Assembly: GCA_016946835.1 (NCBI GenBank)
Contig: JACVTC010000169.1
Location: 216,001-280,000 of the forward strand
Source: Neocallimastix lanati (nom. inval.)
Lineage: Eukaryota > Neocallimastigomycota > Neocallimastigomycetes > Neocallimastigales > Neocallimastigaceae
Direction: 5' to 3'
Length of the DNA stretch: 64,000 nucleotides
The number at the start of each line of letters is the position of its first letter. Positions within the stretch are counted from its first letter, which is position 1. The notes beneath the pieces were generated by a model. That model saw nothing but the letters and a program-made list of their open reading frames with translations. It was not told where the DNA came from and made no database searches. Below, piece after piece: positions 1-9,152 of this stretch. Both the position numbers and the translations under genes were made by a program.

Positions 1-45
1 ACTTAAATTTCACTAAATTATGGTATTTATGGTGGTACCGTAACA
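1..45 (-). repeat. Family B LTR-like element, 5' end (runs off window)
   Basis: Read on the minus strand this starts TGTTACGGTACCACC and matches the start of the copy at 6657 almost base for base up to the window edge, in inverted orientation. It is therefore the 5' end of another family B unit whose body lies left of the window. The flank on the inner side is TAAA (46-49); the other flank cannot be seen. Confidence 0.7.
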
Positions 46-1020
46 TAAAATGATAAATAACAAAATTATTAAATTAAAATAAATAATAAAGAACAAATTC
101 TTGTCTAACTTAACCCGAAAATTTATCCATTCTAAAAAAAAATTAAATCCATATTAAAGAAAATTTAATTTAAAAATAATTAAAATAAAATAATAATAAT
201 TTAATCATTAATAATTTTAATTAAAAATTAAAATAAATTAATAAATAATATTTTTCTAAAACTACAAATAAACAAAATAATAAACAAATTTAATAAATTA
301 TAAATAACAAATAAACAAACTTATAAACATCTCAAAATTAAAATTAAATAGTTAAATAATTTTTAAGTTACTTTTATTTAAAATAATGATTATTTTATTT
401 ATTTTATAACTCAACTTTTATAAACAAATTGTAATTAAAATAACATTTTAAAACTCATCTTTATTAACATTTTAATTGTAAATATTGTTTAATTTAATAA
501 TAAATTATTCTTTATTTCTCTTTTATTAATTTTATTATTTTTAATGTAAATAGTTTAAAATCAAAGAAAAATATAAAAACATGTAAATATTTCTTATAAA
601 TTATTCTTTATTATTAATTATTTAATAAATTATTATAAATATTTTATTAGTTTTAATAATCAAAAAGTATGATTATTAATTATTTAATAAATTATTATAT
701 ATATTTTATTAGTTATTAATAATCAATTTTATTATTAAAATTTAAAATAAATTAGTATAAATAATAAATATTTCATTTTATTATTTTATTAGTTTTAACA
801 ATTATTTTATTAATTTAAACAAAATTAATTATTAAATAAATAAAGATTAATATTAAAATAAAAATAAATTTTTTTAATAAAACATTTTTGTATTTAATAA
901 TAAAACATATTTATTTTTTTTTTATATTTCTTAAATCTATTTTATTCAGTATTTATCCTCTTATTCATTTCTACAAAATTTAATTTTTGTAGATTAAGAA
1001 TATAAGGTATAAATCAAAAA
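46..1020. other. A+T-rich DNA without recognisable gene
   Basis: Only short runs of A/T words are seen, with no coding stretch on either strand. A segment around 560-600 (GAAAAATATAAAAACATG and its neighbours) recurs in the same orientation near 7503-7535, so part of it is repeat-derived. Confidence 0.6.
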
Positions 1021-1557
1021 TGATACGTATCTTTTATATTTAAAGATGTATATAAATAATTTTATTTGTTTGGACGTTGTCAGAAGGGAATTATTAACAA
1101 AATAATATATTCTAATAAATATAATAATAACACGTAATGTATAAATATAAATATATAATTTAAATGTAAAGATTTGTCTTTATTTATTTATTCTTATTTC
1201 TTTATTTATTTTTATTACATTATTCTCAATGTTTATAAAAATATAAAAATACAAGTTATATATTTATTATTATCTTTCTCACTAACTATCTAATTATACA
1301 CTTAATAATTAATATTTAATACTCTATAAACTATTATATTTTCTACTAATAAACCTGTTATTTTGAAGTATCTTTATTATATATTTCCTATATTATAACA
1401 AAGAACTCCTCGTTTAATTATTAATGAATTATCAAAATATGTATCTAACTATTTAGTCTTATTTAATTATCTACCAATTATTATTAATTTTTAATTTATT
1501 ACTTTAACTAATTCCTAAAACTATTTCTAATAATGTTTTTAGTGTGGTATCGTATCA
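1021..1557 (-). repeat. Family B LTR-like element (solo), 537 bp
   Basis: On the minus strand it begins TGATACGATACCACACT and ends with CGTATCA, so the termini are TG...CA with a 7-bp inverted repeat. AAAA flanks both sides (1017-1020 and 1558-1561), a possible 4-bp target duplication, although poly-A flanks are weak evidence on their own. An internal block (1068-1115) is the reverse complement of a block at 7065-7112 in the copy at 6657, including the AATTCCCT core. No open frame is present, and a solo LTR is the best reading. Confidence 0.7.
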
Positions 1558-2344
1558 AAAATGGTACAGAATTGAAGATTATAAAAAAAAAATAATATAT
1601 TCTAATAATTAAAAATTTAATTTTTCACTAACAAAATAAATATTATTTTAACTATTCTAATATAAATAACCTAAATAAATATTTTAATAAAATTTATCTC
1701 TAAATTAAAACTAAATTACCAAAACAAACTAAATATTTAAACTAACCAAAATTATTTTTATCTTTAACTATAATAAAACACAAAAACAAAACTAATCAAT
1801 TTAACTAGAGAACAATTTAATTTTATATAATTATTTATTTAATTATTTATTAATACTAATACTAAATATTTACTATTTCATTCTCGAAAAATTAAAAGAA
1901 AAATATAAAAATAAAGTTGAAAGAAGAGGAAGAACTAAAGTATTGTTTTACTTTGTTCTTTTTATATCATTAAAACATTTATTTGATTGGAGTAAAAATA
2001 AAAATAAAAATATAAAATATAATAAAAATATAATAACAAAAATATAATAATTTTATAATAATAAAATATAATAAAACATAATTTTAATATAATATTTAAT
2101 ATAAGATAATAATAAAAATATAATAAAGTATAATAAAAATTTTATAATAAAAATATAAAATAATAATAAATATAATTTTAATTATTTATAATAAAATATC
2201 TAATTGTTTACTATTACAATATTAAATAAATACAATTAATACATTATTTTAAATAATTTAATTATTTATACATTATTTAATTTCCTTATTATATATTTTA
2301 ATACTTTAGTATTTATTCTTATTTATTTATTAATTAATCTTAAT
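1558..2344. other. A+T-rich DNA, no gene seen
   Basis: There is no coding signal. The stretch lies between a family B unit and the family A retrotransposon. It may include the left part of the family B unit that family A interrupted (its right end is at 5812-5856), but no left terminus could be identified. Confidence 0.5.
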
Positions 2345-2349
2345 AGTTT
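2345..2349. repeat. Target-site duplication AGTTT, left
   Basis: AGTTT directly precedes the 5' LTR and is repeated at 5807-5811 directly after the 3' LTR. It marks the exact ends of the insertion. Confidence 0.9.
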
Positions 2350-3009
2350 TGTTAAGATAATAACTGAATTTCAATTCAATTTCAATTTCGATAATTCAGT
2401 TATTTGAATTTCAATATTAATAAATAATAATAATATAATAATTATTATTAAATTAACTTTATTAAAATATTTAGGAATTAGTCTAGGCCAACTAATTACT
2501 AAATATTATTAACATATTGAATTTAATATATATTAAATAATGTAAACACGTGATTGTCATATTAAATTAATTTCTACATATTATATTTTAATTATAAATT
2601 ATAATATTTAGCAATATTTGATTCTTATATTTTATTTATATTAAATATTTATATTATTATCTAACTTTATATTATCAATATCAAACTTATATTAATATTA
2701 TTTACATATTCATATTAATAATTAATATTTTAATAATTAATTATTTTATATAAATACATGTTTAAATTCTTTTGATTAATCCTTTGTAGGATTATTGTAA
2801 TTTAAATTATAGTAATAATTATATAAAATAATAATGTAATAAAATATTATTAAGATTAAATAAAATTTGTATTTTAAATAAAAATTTAATTATAAAATTT
2901 ACTAATAACAATATGTTTTAAATAAGAGCAAAATTAAGTTATTAATTAATTACTATAATTTGGCATCTTGACCTAATCGTTAAGACCAAATTATCTTAAA
3001 ACTTTGACA
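2350..3009 (+). repeat. Family A 5' LTR
   Basis: 660 bp, TGTTAAG...TTGACA. It contains a TATA box (2747-2754), a small hairpin AATCCT-TTGT-AGGATT (2777-2792) and the inferred transcript start at about 2786. That would give U3 of about 436 bp and R plus U5 of about 224 bp. Apparently the same sequence as the 3' LTR at 5147. Confidence 0.92.
2747..2754 (+). promoter_or_regulatory. Probable TATA box of the family A LTR
   Basis: TATATAAA-type sequence in the LTR. It lies about 32-38 nt upstream of the segment at 2786-2798 whose complement is found at the LTR/interior junction, a spacing suited to a transcript starting at about 2786. The box is also present in the inverted solo copy at 7897-8554. 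Confidence 0.55.
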
Positions 3010-3019
3010 ATAATCCTAC
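3010..3019 (+). other. Putative self-primed primer-binding site
   Basis: The ten bases directly after the 5' LTR, ATAATCCTAC, are the exact reverse complement of GTAGGATTAT at 2786-2795. Counting the last three LTR bases, the pairing is 13 nt (3007-3019 with 2786-2798). A site for the 3' end of a tRNA would have to start with TGG (complement of CCA), and this does not. In the Tf1/sushi group the first ~11 nt of the mRNA pair with the primer site and are cleaved off to prime cDNA synthesis; position and complementarity fit that model. The mechanism is inferred. Confidence 0.65.
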
Positions 3020-3043
3020 CAACAATCTATCGATTACCTTAAG

Positions 3044-3877
3044 ATGCCTAAAGTTATAAAAATTACTTCAGATATATCATTTAAAAGAAATGATATATCT
3101 ATCCCAATAAAGGATAAAGAAGATATGATTCCCATTAGTGAATACAACAGGTTTATTGGTAAGGCTGAGAAAGAACTTCATGATCGATTGGATGAATTAA
3201 TAAGAATTCAAAGACTTATTCACGTCCTTAAATCAAAAGTAAAACAGTTGGAGGAAGAAAATTCTTTAGAAAGTAAAACTTGTCAGGACATTATAAATCA
3301 AATTAATTTATTGGAACAATTACGTAGAAGAAGTTCCTTATTCCTTGTCCAAGTTAATAGGTCCTTAAATTATATAGAACCAAAATCATGTACGAAACAA
3401 AAAGAAGGTATTAATGAAATGAAGAATAATGCTGATGATAAAATTCACGATATAAGCTTATACAAAAAAGCTGAAGTTAGCCATAACAAAAAAGAAAATA
3501 TTGAAAATCCATATCAGTGTGATAATCATCTAATCAATAACAATAATGATAATAACAATAACGATAATAACAATAACGATAATAACAATAACGATAATAA
3601 CAATAAAAGGATAACTAACATGAAAGCAAAAGTAGAAACTAAACTAACCTTGAGAAGAAAGCCTAAACGAAGAACCAAACCAAAACCTACATCCCACACT
3701 TCAAACAACAATGAAAAAATTCATAAAAGAGTATCAGTTACAGTAATTAACACCCCAGTTATACAAAAAGTTATTCAAAAGTTCAAAGAAACAAAGATAA
3801 AGGTAAATTCACATGAATCAGACTTCTCTCCTCCCTATCATGGGAATAAGAACTATATAACATATGAATTTCAATAA
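3044..3877 (+). CDS. Gag-like protein of family A element (277 aa)
   Basis: The only long frame inside the family A retrotransposon, starting 34 nt after the 5' LTR, where a gag gene is expected. Residues about 35-115 are charged with heptad-like leucine/isoleucine spacing and probably form a helical coiled coil, plausible for particle assembly. Residues 161-187 are an Asn/Asp repeat (NNNND units) encoded by a 15-bp minisatellite. Residues 190-215 are strongly basic (KLTLRRKPKRRTKPKP) and could bind RNA in place of a zinc knuckle, which is absent. No protease or polymerase motifs follow. I do not recognise the protein by sequence; the gag role is inferred from position and layout. Confidence 0.6.
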   Translation: MPKVIKITSDISFKRNDISIPIKDKEDMIPISEYNRFIGKAEKELHDRLDELIRIQRLIHVLKSKVKQLEEENSLESKTCQDIINQINLLEQLRRRSSLFLVQVNRSLNYIEPKSCTKQKEGINEMKNNADDKIHDISLYKKAEVSHNKKENIENPYQCDNHLINNNNDNNNNDNNNNDNNNNDNNNKRITNMKAKVETKLTLRRKPKRRTKPKPTSHTSNNNEKIHKRVSVTVINTPVIQKVIQKFKETKIKVNSHESDFSPPYHGNKNYITYEFQ

Positions 3878-4469
3878 ATAATAATTAATTTATTAATTAA
3901 ACTACTTATACTGCACTGTACTACTCTTATAATCCTCATGTCTCGCTTTTTATTAAAATATTTTTACAATTTAATCAAACATTATATCGTTTATTAAAGT
4001 CAATTTTTAATTTCTATATTAAAAGTTTAAGTAAATTTTATTCATTTTAAATACTGTATTACAAAAGTAATAATTACAAATTATTCAAAAAATAAACAAA
4101 ATTATATTTCTTAAAACAATCGTTAAAATTCCAAAAACGTTATATACTAATAAATATATACAATTTTATAATTTAAATTTTAACTATTAAAAATATATAT
4201 ATATATAAATTTCTATTACATAAAATCAATCAATTCTATATTTTAAACAAATAAATAAATATTCTCTTCGACTGAATTGCAATAATAATTTACTTTTAAA
4301 CATCAGTTATAAATTTATAAATAGCAAAATTACATTAATCTTATTAAATTTTAAATTTCTGAATTAATCATAGAAAAATAATAATATGAAAGAAGGAAGG
4401 AGGAGCATTCTAAATTGATTCAATATTTGAAATTTAATAGATTAATTAAAATTTGCTTAATATTATATT

Positions 4470-4485
4470 GAAAAGGACGCTTTTC
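4470..4485 (+). other. Hairpin 1 with AAGGACGCTT core
   Basis: GAAAAGGACGCTTTTC forms a 6-bp stem with a GACG tetraloop. It shares the core AAGGACGCTT with the hairpin 26 nt downstream. It lies in the 3' non-coding interior of the family A retrotransposon. Confidence 0.6.
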
Positions 4486-4511
4486 TCTATAATATTCTTT
4501 GATGATAAAAT

Positions 4512-4544
4512 GATAATTATGATAAGGACGCTTTCATAATTATC
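4512..4544 (+). other. Hairpin 2 with AAGGACGCTT core
   Basis: A perfect 11-bp stem (GATAATTATGA with TCATAATTATC) displays the loop TAAGGACGCTT, repeating the core of the first hairpin. Paired hairpins of this kind could serve in RNA packaging or dimerisation; that role is inferred. Confidence 0.6.
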
Positions 4545-5134
4545 AAGATTAATAATATTTTAAATTGAATATTATAATATATTCAATAAATTATATTGAT
4601 AAAATATATTCAATAATTAAATTGATAAAATTTTCAATTACAATTTCAGAATTTAGAAAATTAAAAATTAAAAATTTTAAAATTTCAAATTTCGACATTT
4701 AAAATTTCACATTACGAAATTTCAAAATTTAATAAAAATTAAATATTCAACTATTTAATAGTAATTTTATATTTTTATATATTTATTATTTACTATATTT
4801 TTAAAATTTTCAATAATTTCAAAGTTAATGGTAAAAATTGAAATGTTAATTTCAATTAAATTTCAAAATTTCAATTTCAAAATTTTACAAGGAAATATAT
4901 AATAATGTTGGTACCATCATATTTAAAAACATTGAATTTTATAATAAAATTTTAATTTTAACAAATTTTGACAAATTTCAAATTTCATGAAATTGTCACT
5001 TAAAAGGTCTTCTCCTAAAGATTCAAGTGACCTTTTAATTCCTAATTAACTTTAAAAAATTAAAAATTTTTTTTTAATAACTTAACAAAATTTTTTTTAA
5101 CAATGTTACACAAATCGTCTGGAATCCGATTTTT

Positions 5135-5146
5135 GTGGAAGGGCAT
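5135..5146 (+). other. Polypurine tract of family A element
   Basis: GTGGAAGGGCAT lies directly before the TG of the 3' LTR, with core GGAAGGG (5137-5143). This is the usual position of the plus-strand cDNA primer. The tract is short for a PPT and ends three bases before the LTR. Confidence 0.6.
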
Positions 5147-5806
5147 TGTTAAGATAATAACTGAATTTCAATTCAATTTCAATTTCGATAATTCAGTTAT
5201 TTGAATTTCAATATTAATAAATAATAATAATATAATAATTATTATTAAATTAACTTTATTAAAATATTTAGGAATTAGTCTAGGCCAACTAATTACTAAA
5301 TATTATTAACATATTGAATTTAATATATATTAAATAATGTAAACACGTGATTGTCATATTAAATTAATTTCTACATATTATATTTTAATTATAAATTATA
5401 ATATTTAGCAATATTTGATTCTTATATTTTATTTATATTAAATATTTATATTATTATCTAACTTTATATTATCAATATCAAACTTATATTAATATTATTT
5501 ACATATTCATATTAATAATTAATATTTTAATAATTAATTATTTTATATAAATACATGTTTAAATTCTTTTGATTAATCCTTTGTAGGATTATTGTAATTT
5601 AAATTATAGTAATAATTATATAAAATAATAATGTAATAAAATATTATTAAGATTAAATAAAATTTGTATTTTAAATAAAAATTTAATTATAAAATTTACT
5701 AATAACAATATGTTTTAAATAAGAGCAAAATTAAGTTATTAATTAATTACTATAATTTGGCATCTTGACCTAATCGTTAAGACCAAATTATCTTAAAACT
5801 TTGACA
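5147..5806 (+). repeat. Family A 3' LTR
   Basis: 660 bp, matching the 5' LTR throughout as far as I can read. It is followed by the duplicated AGTTT (5807-5811). Confidence 0.92.
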
Positions 5807-5811
5807 AGTTT

Positions 5812-5856
5812 ATTTAATTTTTTATTTATTTTTTATTTATTATTTGTATCGTAACA
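5812..5856 (-). repeat. Family B LTR-like terminus cut off by family A
   Basis: On the minus strand this reads TGTTACGATACAAATAATAA, a family B 5' terminus (compare TGTTACGGTACCACC at 45). Family A inserted 45 bp inside it. It ends 14 nt upstream of tRNA-Ser, the same spacing as the family B unit at 6657 has to tRNA-Trp. Confidence 0.6.
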
Positions 5857-5870
5857 AAAAACATGAAGTA

Positions 5871-5952
5871 GTCAGTTTGTCCGAGTGGTTAAGGAGTCAG
5901 ACTTGAAATCTGGTGGGCTCTGCCCGCGCAGGTTCAAACCCTGCAGCTGACG
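5871..5952 (+). tRNA. tRNA-Ser: tRNA-Ser (UGA anticodon)
   Basis: The 7-bp acceptor stem GTCAGTT/AGCTGAC closes with one G-U pair, and the discriminator is G. The anticodon stem CAGA/TCTG holds loop CTTGAAA, anticodon TGA, reading UCA. The long variable arm (TGGGCTCTGCCCG) is the class II hallmark of serine tRNA. A box TTGTCCGAGTGG and B box GGTTCAAACCC are both present. No intron. Only 9 nt separate it from the following tRNA-Cys, with no T-run between. Confidence 0.96.
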
Positions 5953-5961
5953 CTTCATTAA

Positions 5962-6033
5962 GGGGTGTTAGCTCAGCGGTAGAGCAATTGACTGCAGATC
6001 AATAGGTCTTCGGTTCAAATCCGGAACGCCCCT
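5962..6033 (+). tRNA. tRNA-Cys: tRNA-Cys (GCA anticodon)
   Basis: Acceptor stem GGGGTGT/ACGCCCC with one U-G pair and discriminator U, as expected for cysteine. Anticodon stem TTGA/TCAA holds loop CTGCAGA, anticodon GCA. A box TTAGCTCAGCGG and B box GGTTCAAATCC are intact. No intron. A Pol III terminator follows three bases after the 3' end. It could be transcribed together with tRNA-Ser. Confidence 0.96.
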
Positions 6034-6035
6034 TC

Positions 6036-6044
6036 TTTTTTTTT
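6036..6044 (+). terminator. Pol III terminator of tRNA-Ser/Cys
   Basis: Run of nine T shortly after tRNA-Cys. It is the first T-run of terminator length downstream of tRNA-Ser, so it probably ends both genes. Confidence 0.85.
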
Positions 6045-6055
6045 AATTATTAAAG

Positions 6056-6096
<41 letters not shown>

Positions 6097-6561
6097 CTTG
6101 TAATTTAATATAAATATTTTTTTTATTTTTGTATTACTATATTCTTGACCTTTATTCCTTTTATACAAAAGAAAATAAAAAAATATCTTATTTTTCTTTC
6201 GATTATCAATATATTTTTGAAATTTAATAATTGTATTAATGGCTTCTCATTTTTTTTTTTTTTTTTTCTTTGAGCAAGTATATCCCATGGCTTATGTGCT
6301 ATCTTCTTCAATAAAAATAATCAAATTTAAAAAAAAAAATAAGAATAAAAATAAAAATCCAACGCAATCCCATGGTATTATATATATATAAACATATAAT
6401 AAAAAAATTTTTTTATTAATTGGGGATAGATAGAGGGAGGATAGCCATAGCCATGGGTAAAAGTTAAAAAAAAAAAAAAACTTATCCTTGTCATTAAAAG
6501 CAAGGTGACCAGACGAAACAAAAGAGGCTTCTATAAAGAAAAACGAAAAAAATAAAACTTT
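6045..6561. other. Spacer between convergent tRNA genes
   Basis: An AT dinucleotide tract (6061-6088), A and T runs and CCATGG words (6286, 6370, 6451). No gene is seen; the minus-strand open frames here are homopolymer artefacts. Confidence 0.6.
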
Positions 6562-6568
6562 AAAAAAA
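6562..6568 (-). terminator. Pol III terminator of tRNA-Trp
   Basis: Seven A on the plus strand (T7 on the minus strand), starting two bases past the tRNA-Trp 3' end. Confidence 0.8.
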
Positions 6569-6570
6569 TA

Positions 6571-6642
6571 TGGAGAGTGAGTGATTCGAACACCCAACCT
6601 TCCGCTCTGGAGGCGGACGCGCTACCGTTGCGCCAACCCTCC
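6571..6642 (-). tRNA. tRNA-Trp: tRNA-Trp (CCA anticodon)
   Basis: On the minus strand, acceptor stem GGAGGGT/ACTCTCC with one G-U pair and discriminator A. Anticodon stem CCGC/GCGG holds loop CTCCAGA, anticodon CCA. A box TTGGCGCAACGG and a B box with GTTCGAATC are present. No intron. It faces the Ser/Cys pair. A family B unit starts 14 nt upstream of its 5' end. Confidence 0.95.
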
Positions 6643-6656
6643 TTATTTAAATTATT

Positions 6657-7162
6657 TGATACGGTACCACCATAAATACCATAATTTAGTGAAACTTAGG
6701 TTAGGAATTATTTGATAAAATCTTATTGGTTAATAATAATTTAGTAATATTATATATAGTTAGTAAATAATAATAGTTTAAGAAATGGTTCTTTTATTAA
6801 TATTAATTTAGTTTATTAATAATTTAACCTATAAACATGTTTATTAGTATAGTTTAGTGTAGTTTTATATTTAGTTTACATTAATAATATGAGAGATTTT
6901 AGTAATTAATTATATTTTATTGAATGATTTAATTATATTTTAACTAATTAACAACTATTTATATTGATGATGTATTTTTATTGATGAATGATAATAAATA
7001 AATAAAATAAATAAACTAAATATTAAAGTGTGAATATTATTATTGTGTGTATTATTCTATATAATATTAGAATATATTATTTTGTCAATTATTCCCTACT
7101 GTTATCGTCCAAATAAAATAAAATAAATATTGATATTGATGTTTAATAAAAATATCGTATCA
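6657..7162 (+). repeat. Family B LTR-like element (solo) next to tRNA-Trp, 506 bp
   Basis: Begins TGATACGGTACCACC and ends CGTATCA, flanked on both sides by TATT (6653-6656 and 7163-7166). It points away from tRNA-Trp and lies exactly 14 nt upstream of it. The TATTCCCT block near its 3' end recurs in the copies at 1021 and 7845. No coding capacity. The TG...CA ends and short duplication suggest a solo LTR; a TIR DNA transposon remnant is the alternative. Confidence 0.72.
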
Positions 7163-7844
7163 TATTTCATAAATAACCAAATTATAAATTAAGAAAAATC
7201 AATAAAATGGAATAATAACCCTCTTAATTAGTTATTGATAATTATAAAATAATATTTTAATAAAAATAAATTAAAAGATTTAAAATTATTAAATAAATAT
7301 TATTTTAATTTAAAGAACAATGTATTTTATATTAAATTATTCTTTTATTTTACTTTAACGATTTTAAATTAAATCTCAGTTTAAATTGATATTAATATTA
7401 ATTAAAAAGAAACTTATTAATAATAACAAAATTGTTTATTTTATCTTAAAAGTGTTTACTTAAAATAATTATATAGTTTTATTTTAAATAATTTAAACTT
7501 AAAAGAAAAATATAAAAACATGTAAATATTTCTTTAAAAATAAAAAATCAGAATTCAAGAATTAAAAATTTAAAATTTAAGTTTTAATAAATTATTTTCT
7601 TTTATTCTCATTTATTTTAAATACTTTTTATTAAGAATATAAATTTTCAAAATAATAAAAAGTACAATTTTATATTGATAAATAAAGTTTTATTATAAAA
7701 AAAAAACAAATATTCTTTTCTTATTTTAAACTGTAGTGTTTTAATTAACATTTTTGTGTTAATAACTACCCTTTTAATTGACAAATTATTATCACTTTTA
7801 GAAGTAAATTCTAAATTAAGATAATAATCAACATTTGTCATATT
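7163..7844. other. A+T-rich DNA, no gene
   Basis: No coding signal. A block at about 7503-7535 repeats the one near 564-600. Confidence 0.55.
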
Positions 7845-9048
7845 TGATACGAGATATTTAATAAGAATGTAAAGTGATATAATTATTATTTTAAATTGTT
7901 AAAGTTTTAAGATAATTTGGTCTTAACGATTAGGTCAAGATGCCAAATTATAGTAATTAATTAATAATTTAATTTTATTCTTATTTAAATCATATTATTA
8001 TTAGTAAATTTTATAATTAAGTTTTTGTATTTAAAATATAAATTTTATTTAATCTTAATAATATTTTATTACATTATTATTTTATATAGTTATTACTATA
8101 ATTTAAATTACAATAATCCTACAAAGGATTAATCAAAAGATTTAAACATGTATTTATATAAAATAATTAATTATTAAAATATTAATATTAATATGAATAT
8201 GTAATAGTATTAATATAAGTTTGATATTGATAATATAAACTAGGATAATAATATAAATATTTAATATAAATAAAAATAAGAATTAAATATTGCTAAATAT
8301 TATAATTTATAATTAAAATATAATATGTAGAAATTAATTTAATATGACAATCACGTGTTTACATTATTTAATATATATTAAATTCAATATGTTAATAATA
8401 TTTAGTAATTAGTTGGCCTAGACTAATTCCTAAATATTTTAATAAAGTTAATTTAATAATAATTATTATATTATTATTTTTTATTAATATTGAAATTCAA
8501 ATAACTGAATTATCGAAATTGAAATTGAATTGAAATTCAGTTATTATCTTAACATAAATATTATTGTAAATAATTTTATTATTAATATTTTCTAAATAAG
8601 TTAAAATTAATATTTAATAAGATATAATATTATAAAATTATTTTATTATTTTATTATTAATATAAGTTTATTATAAAAAATATATATAATATAATTAATT
8701 ATATAATAAGTACAAATTTTAAATAATAATAATATAGAGAATAATAAGATAAAAATTAGTTAGGAAGTTTTAATTATAAAAAAAATGTTGTGTTTTTATT
8801 TTTATTGAAATGTATTAATTGAGAATGAATAATAGTGAATAATTATTTTAATAAATAAATATAATAAAGTGAATAATTTTAATAAATAAACATAATAAAA
8901 TGAACATTATATTCTAAAATAATAATAATTTAAGTGTATTATATAAATATATAATAATTATTATACTATTTCATAAATACGATATTTCTTGATTAATTCC
9001 CTCTTGCTTTTCCCATATTTTATGATACTTTTTAAATTAATTGTATCA
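7845..9048 (+). repeat. Family B LTR-like element split by a family A solo LTR
   Basis: Starts TGATACGAGATATTT and ends TTGTATCA, with TATT on both sides (7841-7844 and 9049-9052). Subtracting the nested family A LTR (7897-8554) and its 5-bp duplication leaves 541 bp, close to the 506 and 537 bp of the other solo units. The TTAATTCCCTC block at about 8993 is the conserved 3' block of the family. Confidence 0.68.
7897..8554 (-). repeat. Family A solo LTR nested in family B
   Basis: 658 bp, the family A LTR in reverse: on the minus strand it starts TGTTAAGATAAT and ends with TTTAACA. A 5-bp duplication TAAAT flanks it (7892-7896 and 8555-8559). It differs from the full-length element's LTRs at scattered positions, so it is older. 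The TATA box and the GTAGGATTATTGT segment are retained. Confidence 0.9.
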
Positions 9049-9150
9049 TATTTGGTAAAGAACGAAAATATAATGGATTATTAATTAGAATTTCAACTTA
9101 CTTTAGAATCCATTATATTATTCTTTACTTAATATTACTTTACCATATTT
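9049..9150. repeat. Imperfect inverted repeat (stem-loop)
   Basis: The left arm around AAAGAACGAAAATATAATGG (9058-9077) pairs with the right arm around CCATTATATTATTCTTT (9109-9128), with further pairing outward (TGGTAAAG with CTTTACCA). The loop is about 30 nt. Function unknown; it may be the core of a small inverted-repeat element. Confidence 0.5.
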
Positions 9151-9152
9151 TT

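Larger units (their letters stand above)
3878..5130. other. Non-coding interior of family A element
   Basis: About 1.25 kb with stops in all frames and many ATTTCAAATTT-like words. It carries two hairpins sharing one loop core (4470-4485 and 4512-4544) and a stem of 10 bp (TTAAAAGGTC at 5000-5009 with 5029-5038). An autonomous relative would carry pol here, so the space is probably a pol deletion filled with structural RNA. Confidence 0.6.
2350..5806 (+). mobile_element. Family A: complete gag-only LTR retrotransposon
   Basis: Two direct repeats of 660 bp (2350-3009 and 5147-5806), each TGTTAAG...TTTGACA, bracket a 2.1-kb interior and are flanked by the 5-bp target duplication AGTTT (2345-2349 and 5807-5811). 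I find no difference between the LTRs by eye, which indicates a recent insertion. The interior holds one frame (3044-3877) and no protease, reverse transcriptase or integrase, so the element must be mobilised in trans. The sequence after the 5' LTR (3010-3019) fits self-priming rather than tRNA priming. A purine-rich tract with core GGAAGGG precedes the 3' LTR. The element sits 64 bp upstream of tRNA-Ser, inside an older family B unit. Confidence 0.93.

Noticed and set aside
6123-6597. Two minus-strand frames between the tRNA genes
   Set aside because: A/T-run composition, and one overlaps the tRNA-Trp gene and its terminator.
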